From NCBI RefSeq assembly GCF_000737335.2, contig NZ_JMCC02000007.1, positions 1-64,000 of the forward strand: a DNA stretch of 64,000 nucleotides, in the 5' to 3' direction. The translations under genes were made by a program, and so were the position numbers. A model generated the notes under the pieces. That model did not search any database and was not told the DNA's origin. It worked only from the letters and a program-made list of their open reading frames with translations. The first letter of the stretch is position 1. Each line of letters opens with the position of its first letter. The stretch comes from Enhygromyxa salina (GTDB taxonomy: Bacteria > Myxococcota_A > Polyangia > Nannocystales > Nannocystaceae). Positions 41,016 through 49,494 of this stretch are shown here, piece by piece.

Positions 41016-42074
41016 ATGACGCCGAGCAAGATGGCCGCACGAGAGCTACATGGTACGTGGACGCCGCTGCCCTTGGTCCAGACTGCAGGCAAGCGAATCA
41101 AGGGCAGCGACCTGGCGCTCGGCGAGGCCGGTGCGTTCTTGGGGGTCTGTGAGGAGGGGCTGGCGCCGTGGGTTCGGCTCGGGCGCTGGGAGGCTGGGGC
41201 CTGGACTTGGAGCGCGCCGTGGACCGTGCCCCCGCGGCCGGACAATGCGGGGGCGCCGGATCGATGGGTAGGCCAGATCGACGAGGTCGGGTCGGTGTGG
41301 CTGGCGATCGACCGTCTCGATCCGATGCGCATTGCGATCAACCGGACCGAGTATCAAGGCGGCAGCTACGGCGTGGTCGTTGGGCGGTGGGGCGGCGTGT
41401 TTGATCAGATCGAGTCGCCCACCGACTCGGACATTCGCTTTGGGCAGCCGATCGTGCTTCGCGGTGATGAGCTGTGGTCCAACGACATGAGCGCTCTGTG
41501 GCACTTTCGGCGGGTCGCGGGCAGCTGGCGGGGTGTGTCGACGGACTGCACGCCGCAATTTTCTGGGGGCGCCGACGAGCTCGGGTGGATCGCCGATGTC
41601 GCCAGCGATGGGCGCTGGGTGGTGCAGGATGTGTGGACGCTCGTCGCGGTGTTCGAGCGCCGACCCGTGCGCGGCGGGGGTGAGCGGTTTGCCTGGACGC
41701 GGACGTTGGCGTCGAAGACCAGCGTGAAGGGCATGGCGCAGACACCAAACGGGCTGGTCGTCGTGCATGAAGACCGCGACGGCGTCGCGCTGGAGATCGT
41801 GTTGCACGATGAGGACCTCCGGCCGATCCAGCGATGGACGCTGGACGAGGCGTTCACGGCGAGCTCTGCGGTTGTGGCGGGGCATCGAGTGGTGCTGCAT
41901 CGCCAGGATGCGCTGCTGGTATTCGACCTGTATACGGGTTCGGTCACGCACCAGTTGATGATCCCGAAGGAGCTGGTCAAGGTTGGGCGGTATGCGCTCA
42001 ACGCTAGCGTGCGGATCTTTGGGGACGTGGTGTGTGTGATGTCGGATTGGGAGATCGGGGTCTATGAGCTTTAG
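41016..42074 (+). CDS. Hypothetical beta-propeller-like protein
   Basis: 352 residues with no signal peptide. Repeated short strands with Trp at regular spacing (ALWHFRRVAGSWRGV, RWVVQDVWTLVAVFE, GLVVVHEDRDGVALEIVLHDEDL, ALLVFDLYTGSVTHQL) suggest a beta-propeller of about six blades, without a confident family. The ATG at 41016 follows GAGG closely, and an ATG at 41031 is an alternative. It is probably cytoplasmic. Its last four bases overlap the convergent gene at 42071. No role can be inferred from neighbours. Confidence 0.6.
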   Translation: MTPSKMAARELHGTWTPLPLVQTAGKRIKGSDLALGEAGAFLGVCEEGLAPWVRLGRWEAGAWTWSAPWTVPPRPDNAGAPDRWVGQIDEVGSVWLAIDRLDPMRIAINRTEYQGGSYGVVVGRWGGVFDQIESPTDSDIRFGQPIVLRGDELWSNDMSALWHFRRVAGSWRGVSTDCTPQFSGGADELGWIADVASDGRWVVQDVWTLVAVFERRPVRGGGERFAWTRTLASKTSVKGMAQTPNGLVVVHEDRDGVALEIVLHDEDLRPIQRWTLDEAFTASSAVVAGHRVVLHRQDALLVFDLYTGSVTHQLMIPKELVKVGRYALNASVRIFGDVVCVMSDWEIGVYEL

Positions 42075-42448
42075 TCGCGCTTCATGAAGCCGTAGCCGTT
42101 GTTGATCAGCGGCATCACCTGCCCCCTCCAGTAGCGTTCGACCTGCACGCCCGCCGGCAGACACCGACCGATTACATCATCGATCCGAAGTCGGAGGTGT
42201 TCGGACTCGACCTTGTCGAGGCACGTCCGCAGCTTCAGCCCGGGCGTCCGCCCCAGCGTGAGAAGCCGCGCACGAACGGCTGTTTCCGCTTGGGCGCGCT
42301 CGTTGTCGTCGCTAGCGAGGTCGATGAGCTCGTCGATGTCGTCGGCGCTGAGGTAGAGCGTCAGCGATTCGATCCGAACGAGCGCCTCGTGGCGAATCTG
42401 CTCGAGATCACCCCAGTTGATCCACAGCGAGCGAAGCCGCGAGAGCAT
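42071..42448 (-). CDS. Small hypothetical helical protein
   Basis: About 125 residues from the ATG at 42448. Mostly amphipathic helices (LRSLWINWGDLEQIRHEALVRIES, ADDIDELIDLASDDNERAQAETAVRARLL) ending in a polar tail GYGFMKRD. Codon choice is coding-like. No family is recognised. The gene lies 56 bp downstream of the GAF-PAS gene on the same strand and overlaps the stop of the opposite gene by four bases. Confidence 0.5.
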   Translation of the reverse strand: MLSRLRSLWINWGDLEQIRHEALVRIESLTLYLSADDIDELIDLASDDNERAQAETAVRARLLTLGRTPGLKLRTCLDKVESEHLRLRIDDVIGRCLPAGVQVERYWRGQVMPLINNGYGFMKRD

Positions 42449-42504
42449 CAACTCGGAAGGCTCCCAGCCGTCGAGGCTACAATTTCGTGATCTTCCTGGG
42501 AAGC

Positions 42505-43413
42505 TCAGGGCAGCACGCGAATGCTCGCGCGCACCAACAGCCGCTCGGGATTGGGCAGCGCGACCAAGTTCACGCCGCAGCGCGCGAGCTCGTCGTCGGC
42601 CATTCGGTGGGTCCACTCGTAGGCTCGGGCCACGCCGGCCCCCGCTTCGGCAAGCAGCTCTGTGATGCGTAGATCCGAGCGCTGGCCATCTGGCTGCATT
42701 TCGGGGTTGAGCTGCCGCAGCTCCGCGCCCAGCAGCTGCCCCGGCGGCCAGCCAAACAAGCGCGCGGCGTGGGCGTTGCTGTCAACGATGCGCTGGGTGC
42801 CGACGTCGATGATCAGCAAGGCTTCGGAGGTGCTCCGAAACAGCGCGCGGTGGCGTGCCTCGCCGTGGTCGAGGTGCTCGAGGTACACGAAGCGCGTCAC
42901 GGCGTCGGCCATGCGCGCGCCAAACCGGGCGAACAGGCGCGGCTCGTAGGTGAACGAGCGCGCGCGCTTGCAGTCGTGAACACCCATGAACCACGCCGGG
43001 CCCAGGCGCGGCTGGACGACGGTGAGCATCATCGAGCGGACGCCCTGCTTGGTCGCGGCCAAGCTGTTGGGCGGGATCGCGTGGGCGTTGGGTCCGGCGG
43101 CGAACACCTGCATGGTGTCGCGGGCGGTCGCGATGACGCCGTCAATGAACGGATCCTCGTCGAACACGGACTCGAGAATCTCGGCCTCTTTGGCGCGGGA
43201 GTAGACAATTGGCCCCGACGGGGCGCCGCGCGAGATCGGGATGAAGAAGCTCAGGAAGGCGCGGTCGCAGCCAAAGATGTCGAGGAAGCTCGCCACCGCG
43301 TCATGCAACATTGGAGCGATTCCCTCGCCGTCTTCGATGATCGCGTCGACGGTCTCGATCGCGGCGAGGATCGACTCGGCCTCGGAGGGCAGGATGGTGT
43401 CGAGATCGTTCAT
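42505..43413 (-). CDS. GAF-PAS sensory protein without output domain
   Basis: 302 residues from the ATG at 43413 (an ATG at 43443 is possible). Residues about 10-165 resemble a GAF domain (ASFLDIFGCDRAFLSFF, MMLTVVQPRLGPAWFMGVHDC), residues about 175-300 a PAS domain (ALFRSTSEALLIIDVGTQRIVDSNAHAARLFGW is the classical PAS N-terminal pattern). There is no kinase, cyclase or DNA-binding domain, so it would act by partner contact or as part of a larger sensory complex. Cytoplasmic, no membrane segment. The next upstream gene, a lipoprotein, is 76 bp away. Confidence 0.75.
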   Translation of the reverse strand: MNDLDTILPSEAESILAAIETVDAIIEDGEGIAPMLHDAVASFLDIFGCDRAFLSFFIPISRGAPSGPIVYSRAKEAEILESVFDEDPFIDGVIATARDTMQVFAAGPNAHAIPPNSLAATKQGVRSMMLTVVQPRLGPAWFMGVHDCKRARSFTYEPRLFARFGARMADAVTRFVYLEHLDHGEARHRALFRSTSEALLIIDVGTQRIVDSNAHAARLFGWPPGQLLGAELRQLNPEMQPDGQRSDLRITELLAEAGAGVARAYEWTHRMADDELARCGVNLVALPNPERLLVRASIRVLP

Positions 43414-43489
43414 GAGCCAGGCGTGGGTGGCGAGCGGGAGCATAACAGCCCCCGCTGACCCCCGCTTTACCCGCAGCGAGGCGTTGGGC

Positions 43490-44350
43490 TCACTCGGGAC
43501 CCGCGGCCTTCTTGAAGTCTTTGCAGCGCGAGTCGGCGGCGAGCAGCGACGGCACCTCGCGGATGTAGTCGTTGGCGCCGTTGGCCGCGTAGAGATCTTC
43601 GGCCTGCTGGGCGTGGAGGCACACACCGTCCTTGTCGCGCTGGTACTTGGCGACCGCGGCCAGGCCCTCGTGCGCGGCGCCATCGAGCAGCGGCGCGGTC
43701 CCGTCGATCGCGGCTTCGTACGCAGCCTTGGCCTGGTCGAGCCGCTCGGGGTGCTTGATCTGCGTGTCTTCTTCGCCCTCGCCAAACGCCTGGTTGAGGT
43801 GAGCCTCGGCCAACATCAGGTTGTTGAGGCTCTTGTACGGCCCGCCAAGCGCGAGCGCGGCCTCGAGCGCGGCCTGGCCAGCGGCGGCCTCGTGAACGCG
43901 GACCTGGTAGGTTGCCTGGGCGATCGCGGCGAGCTGCTGGACTTCGACGTCACCAAGGCGCTCACCATCCGCCACCGCTTGCTGTGCAGCGGCCTTGGCG
44001 TCTTCGGGGACCGCTTCGGCGGCGGCCAGAGCCATCAGCGCGCCGGCCATCGCGTGGGCGCGAACTTGGGTGTCGGCGGTCATGGTGTCACGCAGCTCGG
44101 CGGCCGAGGACGCGACCGCCTCGTACTCACCCTGCAAGTAGCGCTGGTAGAGCGCGGAGATGGCGGCCGGGTCGGGATCCTGGGGGGGCAGCGGCTCGAG
44201 CTCGGGCGGCGCCTCTTCGGGTTCGACGTCGCCGTCGCCAGTCGCAGCCTCGTCGGGTTGGACGGTTGGTTCTTTCTTGCAGGCCGGCGCGACGGCCAGG
44301 GCAGCGAGGGTGAGCAGGGAGATCAGCGTGGTCGGGAGTCGCGTGTTCAT
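43490..44350 (-). CDS. TPR-like lipoprotein
   Basis: 286 residues with lipobox APAC (Cys24) and an acidic Pro linker (PEEAPPELEPLPPQDPDP). The body is all-helical with Ala-rich pairs (ISALYQRYLQGEYEAVASSAAELRDT, LDQAKAAYEAAIDGTAPLLD), consistent with tetratricopeptide-like repeats that bind peptides or partner proteins. It is the last of three overlapping genes (its start overlaps the stop of the membrane gene at 44347 by four bases), so it likely works with the retropepsin-like protease and the membrane protein upstream. Confidence 0.75.
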   Translation of the reverse strand: MNTRLPTTLISLLTLAALAVAPACKKEPTVQPDEAATGDGDVEPEEAPPELEPLPPQDPDPAAISALYQRYLQGEYEAVASSAAELRDTMTADTQVRAHAMAGALMALAAAEAVPEDAKAAAQQAVADGERLGDVEVQQLAAIAQATYQVRVHEAAAGQAALEAALALGGPYKSLNNLMLAEAHLNQAFGEGEEDTQIKHPERLDQAKAAYEAAIDGTAPLLDGAAHEGLAAVAKYQRDKDGVCLHAQQAEDLYAANGANDYIREVPSLLAADSRCKDFKKAAGPE

Positions 44351-45144
44351 GATGTCTGTGAGTCTGGTTCGGGGTCGTTGGAGTCGATGGCAGGCTCGGC
44401 CTGGCTCGCGGGTTCGGCCTGCTTGGCGTGCTTGGCGTGCTTGGCATGCTTGGCATGCTCGGGTCGCTCGATCACCCGCACTTGGATCTGCCCAAGCCCG
44501 CCCAGCATGCCACGCAGGGCCTGCCCACCTACGGTCTGGGGCTGTTCGAACAGCAGCAGCTCACCCACGACCTCAACGCGATCGCCGAGGTACAGCCCGA
44601 TCGTGTCGTGGGGTCCGTGGTCTTCACGCGGGGCGATCACCCGCGCGGCCTCGAGCTGCTCGAGGCCGATCACGCCGCTGTCGTCGGCCAGCACGATCAT
44701 CTCGGCGGCGATCGCTGTGGCGCGCGCCGACTTTGCGCGGTTTTGATAGACGCAGGCGTGCTCGCCGGTTCCGAGCGCGCCGTCGCCCTGCCGCAGGGTG
44801 CCGACGAGGTGGATCTCGCCGGCCTTCGCGGCGGCGATCGTGCTGATCGGCAGCCGCTCGAGCTTGGCGACGTGCAGGTTGAAGTCGGGCTTGCGACGGA
44901 TCCCGCGGCGGCCCTTTTTCTTGCGCATCACCGCGTTGGTCATGACCATGACCCCAACCGCGAGGGTGATCAGCAGCGCGACCTTGGCCCACGGCGCGTC
45001 GAGCAGCCAGTTGATGTCTTGATCGCCGTCGGGCACGCGCTGCCCACCGAGCTCGGGCGGGGCCCACGCCACGCCCAGCGTCATCGCGCGCGCCGCGATC
45101 CAGGATCCAACCATTGCGAGCTGCATGGGCATCATGGCTACCAA
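44347..45144 (-). CDS. Membrane protein with Lys/His/Ala repeat tail
   Basis: 265 residues. A hydrophobic N-terminus and a second helix near residues 53-70 (VALLITLAVGVMVMTNAVM) are followed by a positively charged stop (RKKKGRRGIRRK). The remaining cytoplasmic or periplasmic part has a beta-rich block (GEIHLVGTLRQGDGALGTGEHACVYQNR, GDRVEVVGELLLFEQ) that resembles the soluble domain of E3 ubiquitin ligase-type GIDE/DUF3137-like proteins only loosely. Near the C-terminus AKHAKHAKHAKHAKQ is encoded by a GCTTGGCATG minisatellite (about 44420-44460). Starts and stops overlap both neighbours, placing it in a three-gene operon. Confidence 0.65.
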   Translation of the reverse strand: MVAMMPMQLAMVGSWIAARAMTLGVAWAPPELGGQRVPDGDQDINWLLDAPWAKVALLITLAVGVMVMTNAVMRKKKGRRGIRRKPDFNLHVAKLERLPISTIAAAKAGEIHLVGTLRQGDGALGTGEHACVYQNRAKSARATAIAAEMIVLADDSGVIGLEQLEAARVIAPREDHGPHDTIGLYLGDRVEVVGELLLFEQPQTVGGQALRGMLGGLGQIQVRVIERPEHAKHAKHAKHAKQAEPASQAEPAIDSNDPEPDSQTS

Positions 45145-46388
45145 TACGCCTCGACCAGCATCAGCGTGAACTCCACCGAGCCGGTGTCCTGCCCGTCCTC
45201 GACGACCTCGCCGACGAGCAGTGAGCGACCGACCTCACCGGGCTCGATCCGCTCGACCCGCTCGCCGTACAGCTGTGGGCCGTCCTTGAAGTCGACTCGC
45301 GGCATCGCGCCCTCGATTGCGACCGGGCCGTTGTTGGTCATGGTCACGACCCAGCGGATCCGGCCCAGCCAGATCTCTGGCCGGCCCTCCACCGCTAGAT
45401 CCAGCATCGGCCCGATGTCGTACGCGCGGTTGGGCCGGCCCTCGTGGATGCGCGGCAGCAGGCGCATGCGGCTGCTCTGGTAGTCCATCTGGACCAAGAA
45501 CTCGCGCATGACGTTGAGCCCAAGCAGCCCGCCAGTGCGCTCCGTGGCACACGAGTCGCAAACCGAGACCAGCAAGCCGGGGATCCGCACGTCGCCAAGG
45601 ATCAGCGCGGGCAAGTGGACCATCCGCGACTCTCGCAGGCCGCTCGCGGTGTTGAACTCGAGGCTGGGCGCGTCGTCGGGGATCTCGATGCCGAGCTCGC
45701 GCGCGGTCGCGGACGTCAGCGTGGTGTACGAGGCACCGGTGTCGAACAGGTAGTCGAGCTGCTTGGTCCGGCCACTGGGACCCTCGAGCTCGAGCGACAA
45801 GAAGATCGCGGCGCCCTGCTCGGTGAACGGCACGATGATGTGGCCGTCGAGGGCAACCCGGGTGTTTTCGAGCAGTGGCTCGGGGAACTTGGCGCCGTCG
45901 GGGTCGATGTTGTCGGCGGCCTCGTGGCCGAACGCGCTGAGCTTTCGCGTGGCGGAGTGGGTGTCGCCGAGCTGGCCTTGGACCACCCACTCGCAGCTGC
46001 GCAAGGTCGTGCCGACCCGATCAGGCACGAGCAAGATCGCGATTGCGAGCGCGCTGGCGTTCCAGACCCCTGGCAGCCACGCCATCGCGACCTTGATGCG
46101 CTTGGGTTGAGCGTGGTGCTTCCAGGCGGCGAGCGCCAGCGGCAGCCCAAGCGTGAGCACGAGCGCCAGCAGCCACAGCCAGGTCGCGTGCCAGCCTTGA
46201 TTGGCGATGCGCGACAGCGAGAACATCGTGAGCAGCGCGACCACGGTGATCGCGAGCGAGACCAAGCTCAGCATCACCCATCCGAGCGCGGCCACGACCG
46301 TGTCGAGGGTCGAGTCGGGGCTGGCGTTGCGCTGGGTTGGGGGCGAGGACCGGGGATCTGCCCCCAGTGGTGTGTTGGGCACGCTCAA
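45138..46388 (-). CDS. Membrane-anchored retropepsin-like aspartic protease
   Basis: 416 residues. Two or three membrane helices occupy residues about 30-125 (LGWVMLSLVSLAITVVALLTM, WLWLLALVLTLGLPLALAAW, ASALAIAILLVP). The periplasmic domain has the single-motif aspartyl protease pattern of retropepsin-like bacterial proteins: FDTGASYTTLT (Asp-Thr-Gly catalytic triplet), the flap-like stretch, and ALILGDVRIPGLLVSVCD ... GGLLGLNVMREF. One DTG means that it must dimerise. A cysteine pair (CDSCATE) lies between. Substrates are unknown; related proteins trim envelope or clan AA targets. First gene of an operon of three with stop/start overlaps of seven and four bases. Confidence 0.8.
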   Translation of the reverse strand: MSVPNTPLGADPRSSPPTQRNASPDSTLDTVVAALGWVMLSLVSLAITVVALLTMFSLSRIANQGWHATWLWLLALVLTLGLPLALAAWKHHAQPKRIKVAMAWLPGVWNASALAIAILLVPDRVGTTLRSCEWVVQGQLGDTHSATRKLSAFGHEAADNIDPDGAKFPEPLLENTRVALDGHIIVPFTEQGAAIFLSLELEGPSGRTKQLDYLFDTGASYTTLTSATARELGIEIPDDAPSLEFNTASGLRESRMVHLPALILGDVRIPGLLVSVCDSCATERTGGLLGLNVMREFLVQMDYQSSRMRLLPRIHEGRPNRAYDIGPMLDLAVEGRPEIWLGRIRWVVTMTNNGPVAIEGAMPRVDFKDGPQLYGERVERIEPGEVGRSLLVGEVVEDGQDTGSVEFTLMLVEAYW

Positions 46389-46661
46389 GTGGCGGCAATG
46401 TAGCAGCTCAGTCCGCCCGTGGCTGCCCGCCTAGCGGCAACTCCACGGATGCGGCCCACGGGCCGCTTTGTCCACGTGTGGCCCACGGACGGCTGTGTCG
46501 ACGTGCGGTCTTCGGACCACTCACAGTCGGTCCCGCCAACGCCGCGGCCTCGTCAACGACCCAGCGCGCCCTGTCGCCAGCGACGGAGCCAGAAATGTGA
46601 CCTGCAACTCTGAACGTTGGTTGGCGGGCGCAGTGCTTGCGCCTAAGATCCAAGCATCACG
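46389..46661. promoter_or_regulatory. Divergent intergenic region with 27-bp repeats
   Basis: This region lies between the divergent protease and response-regulator genes and must hold both promoters. Three imperfect 27-bp units follow each other at 46452-46478, 46479-46505 and 46506-46532, the first two sharing GGCCCACGG and ending in ACGTG. They could be operator copies or a decayed minisatellite. No -10/-35 boxes can be assigned with confidence. Confidence 0.45.
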
Positions 46662-47786
46662 ATGTCGGGGCCCCCGAGTGCCAAGCCGCCGATCTTCAAG
46701 ATCGGGTTCGAATCCTACGACGACTTCTTGGTCGAGTATGGCGATCACCTTCGCAAGGGGGTGCTGATGTTGCCCGCTGCGATGGGGCTGGGGCCAGGGC
46801 AAGACGTGCGCATCAAGCTGGTGCTGCCCAACCACAAGGTGCTGTATCTCAAGGGCTGCACGCGCGACCACGACACCGGCAGCTACGCGGCGCTGGGGCC
46901 CAAGGCTGGCGCCGACGAGATCCAAGTTCAGCTCGCAAGCTTCTCGGCCGAGCAGAGCCAGGCGCTAGAGAGCTGCGTCAGCGGGGCGCTCGCCACGGAT
47001 CCCAAGGCGGTCGCGCCGGAGGAGTCAGGCCCGATCAACCTGTTGCTGGTCGACGACTCGGTCGGCGTGCGGATCGAGCTTGGCGACGCGCTGCGGGATC
47101 GCGGGCTGCGGGTGCGGGTCGCCGAGAACGGCTTGGTCGCGATCGCGGCCGCGCTCAAGCGCCCCCCCGAGATCATCCTGTCCGACGTGGAGATGCCGGT
47201 CATGGACGGCTGGACCTTCTTGCGCATGACCCGTGCGCGGCAGCGGCTGGCCCACATCCCGTTCGTGTTCTTCACCCGCCTGACCGATGACCTCTCGCGC
47301 CTCCAGGCCTATCGCATGGGTGTAGAGGACTTCTTGTCCAAGGACACGGGCGCAGATGAAGTGCTCGCGCGCCTGCATGGGGTGCTGGCGCGGCACAAGA
47401 ACCGCCCCCAGCCCGTAGCCGCGAGCGCGCTCGGGCAGACCGGCCAGGGTCTGCGCGGCGACCTCGAGCACGTCAAGCTTGGCAGCCTGATGTCGTTCCT
47501 CGAGTCGGAGAAGCGCAGCGGTCGGCTGTTGCTCGACAACGGCCGTGATCAGGCGGTGCTCGAGATCAACCGGGGCTCGCTCGCGGGCGTCGAGAACTTG
47601 GGCAACTACTCGCACGCGCACGATCGCGTGTTCGAGCTGCTCGAGTGGCAGACCGGAAACTTCGAGTTCGCCCAGGCCGACGACAGCGACATGCCCGAGC
47701 CAGCCGGCGAGCTGACCCAGCTGACGTACCTGTTGATGGAGCACGCGCGCCGGGCCGACGAGGCCGCGAACCCCAACAACGGCTAG
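46662..47786 (+). CDS. PilZ-like/receiver/DUF4388 response regulator
   Basis: 374 residues in three parts. Residues about 10-110 resemble a PilZ-type domain as in myxobacterial TIGR02266-like proteins. Residues about 125-245 are a receiver with the acidic pair VDDS, phospho-acceptor Asp in ILSDVEMPVMDG, Thr in FFTRL and Lys in FLSKD, all intact. Residues about 260-360 match the DUF4388/PATAN pattern (GDLEHVKLGSLMSFLESEKRSGRLLL ... FELLEWQTGNFEF). It should be phosphorylated by a kinase and pass the signal through protein contacts; the sensor kinase gene convergent to it and overlapping by four bases is a candidate partner. Confidence 0.85.
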   Translation: MSGPPSAKPPIFKIGFESYDDFLVEYGDHLRKGVLMLPAAMGLGPGQDVRIKLVLPNHKVLYLKGCTRDHDTGSYAALGPKAGADEIQVQLASFSAEQSQALESCVSGALATDPKAVAPEESGPINLLLVDDSVGVRIELGDALRDRGLRVRVAENGLVAIAAALKRPPEIILSDVEMPVMDGWTFLRMTRARQRLAHIPFVFFTRLTDDLSRLQAYRMGVEDFLSKDTGADEVLARLHGVLARHKNRPQPVAASALGQTGQGLRGDLEHVKLGSLMSFLESEKRSGRLLLDNGRDQAVLEINRGSLAGVENLGNYSHAHDRVFELLEWQTGNFEFAQADDSDMPEPAGELTQLTYLLMEHARRADEAANPNNG

Positions 47787-49234
47787 GAGGACGTCGGCAC
47801 CAGCAGGCGAAACAGGGCGCCGGGTCCCTCGCTGTCCAGATACTCCAGCGATCCCTCCATGCTCTCGGCGAGCCCCTGCGAGATCGCCAGCCCCAGCCCG
47901 GTGCCCTCGCCGGCGCTGCGGGTGGTGAAGAAGGGCTCGAACAGGCGGGGGCGGACGTCATCGGGGACGCCCGGGCCATTGTCGCGAACATCAACGGCCA
48001 GCGCATCGGCGAGCGCCCGCACGCGGACCCGGACCTTGGGCGGATCCTCGTCGCCTTCGCGAGCCGCCCGCGCGCCGTTGAGCACCAAGTTGATCAGGAT
48101 CTGCTCGACCAAGGCCGGGTCGGCGAAGGCCTCGAGCTCGGGATCCCCCGCGACCTCGAGCGTGACGCCTGCACAGCGCGGGTCGGCCCGCAGCAACGTG
48201 ACGACCTCCTGCGCGCGCGCGACCAGTGAGAACGCCAGGGTCGCCTTCTTGGCTGGCTTGGAGTAGTCGAGCAGCTGGGCGACGATCGCCTGAATTCGCT
48301 GGGTCTGGGCCTGCACGCGGACCAGTAGATCGCTGGCGTCGGCGCCGATCTGGGGCTCGCCAAGCAGCAGCTCCGTGTAGCCAACGATCGCCGCGAGCGG
48401 GTTGCCGACCTCGTGCGCGACACCGGCGGCGAGCCGGCCGATCGCCGCGAGCCGCTCGGCTCGTTGCAGGCGTTCGTGAGCGCTCGCGAGTGTTGATTGC
48501 TGTTCGCGAAGCGACGCGGTCATGTCGTTGAACGCGAGCGCGAGCTCGGCGAGCTCGGCGGGGCCTTCGGTCGGGGCCTCGACGTCGAGCTCACCCTTCG
48601 CGACCCGCGCGACCGCGGCCTCGAGCGCCCGCGTGGGCCGCAGCACCTGCAGCTCCACGAGCAGGCCGCCCAGCACCAACAACAGCACACCCACGCCGAC
48701 CGCGACGATCAACATCTCGCGCCAGTCGTGGCTGCGGGCCCAGGGCGAGTGCTCGGCGATCATGCGCAGGGTCACGCGCTGGCCGTCGCGGGTGGGGATC
48801 GGCTCGTCGATGATCAACATCTGATAGCGATCGAGCAGCTGATCATCCACGCGCGAGCCCAGCTGGATCGGCGGAGCTGGCAGCGCTTCGAACCCCGCGT
48901 GGACCCCCACGCTGGCGAGCTGCTCGAGCTCGTCATCGGCGCGGATCCGGTGGATCTCGTAAGATACGCCCAGCTGCGCGGCCGAGTCGTGCAGCAGCTC
49001 CTCGAGTGACTCGCGCTGAAGGTCGCCGTTGCGAAACGAGCGGGCCGCGAGCATGGCCAGCCCGCGGGCGTGGCTCTGCAGCCGCTCGATCTCCTGTTGA
49101 TCATGGCGCCGCTGGCCCAGCCACTCCGCTGTGAACGACAGCGAGACCACGGCCATCACCAGCACGATCGTGAGCATCGCGATCAGCTCGACACGCAGGC
49201 TGTAGCGGCGCTTGCCGGGGGCTGGGTCCGCCAC
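47783..49234 (-). CDS. Membrane sensor histidine kinase
   Basis: 483 residues from the GTG at 49234, preceded by AAAGG; the frame remains open to 49270, but that part overlaps a hairpin. Two membrane helices (LIAMLTIVLVMAVVSLSF and MLIVAVGVGVLLLVLGGLL) bracket a periplasmic sensor region of about 130 residues. A HAMP linker (VLRPTRALEAAVARVAKGELDVEAP) leads into the dimerisation/phospho-acceptor site VAHEVGNPL (His near 274) and the ATPase with N-box LVLNGARAA, G1 DNGPGVP, F-box FEPFFTTR and G2 GTGLGLA. A complete orthodox kinase similar to the NtrB/ZraS group. It is convergent with the receiver gene at 46662. Confidence 0.93.
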   Translation of the reverse strand: MADPAPGKRRYSLRVELIAMLTIVLVMAVVSLSFTAEWLGQRRHDQQEIERLQSHARGLAMLAARSFRNGDLQRESLEELLHDSAAQLGVSYEIHRIRADDELEQLASVGVHAGFEALPAPPIQLGSRVDDQLLDRYQMLIIDEPIPTRDGQRVTLRMIAEHSPWARSHDWREMLIVAVGVGVLLLVLGGLLVELQVLRPTRALEAAVARVAKGELDVEAPTEGPAELAELALAFNDMTASLREQQSTLASAHERLQRAERLAAIGRLAAGVAHEVGNPLAAIVGYTELLLGEPQIGADASDLLVRVQAQTQRIQAIVAQLLDYSKPAKKATLAFSLVARAQEVVTLLRADPRCAGVTLEVAGDPELEAFADPALVEQILINLVLNGARAAREGDEDPPKVRVRVRALADALAVDVRDNGPGVPDDVRPRLFEPFFTTRSAGEGTGLGLAISQGLAESMEGSLEYLDSEGPGALFRLLVPTSS

Positions 49235-49246
49235 GACACCTTTATA

Positions 49247-49285
49247 TGCCCCCGGGGCCGAGCCTGCCATTTCGGCCCCGGGGCA
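49247..49285. promoter_or_regulatory. GC-rich hairpin in the kinase/geosmin intergenic region
   Basis: TGCCCCCGGGGCCGA (49247-49261) pairs with TCGGCCCCGGGGCA (49272-49285), leaving a 10-base loop and one bulged base. It sits directly in front of the GTG chosen for the kinase gene, so it would lie in that gene's leader RNA or promoter. No T-run flanks it. A translational or transcriptional control element is possible. Confidence 0.5.
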
Positions 49286-49353
49286 TCGGTGCGTCCGAGG
49301 TGCGAGACCGCCCCTCGCCTCGCAGATTTCTTGCGGCCTCGACCGTCATGGGT

Positions 49354-49376
49354 ATGCGGTTTTCACGCAACCGCAT
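49354..49376. promoter_or_regulatory. Dyad upstream of geosmin synthase gene
   Basis: ATGCGGTT-7 nt-AACCGCAT forms a 23-bp dyad 118 bp before the geosmin synthase ATG; the size and symmetry suit a dimeric regulator. It is not a CRP-type TGTGA/TCACA site. The AT-richer DNA further downstream (GTTGTCAATATCAACAAAATACC, around 49428-49450) probably includes the promoter. Confidence 0.35.
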
Positions 49377-49494
49377 GAGAGCCTGCCAAATTCGAGCCTT
49401 CTAGATGGAGGGCCAACTTCAGCGCCGTTGTCAATATCAACAAAATACCAACTAGCTCCCCAAGCGCGGATGCGATAGCAGCGCGCCCGGACTC

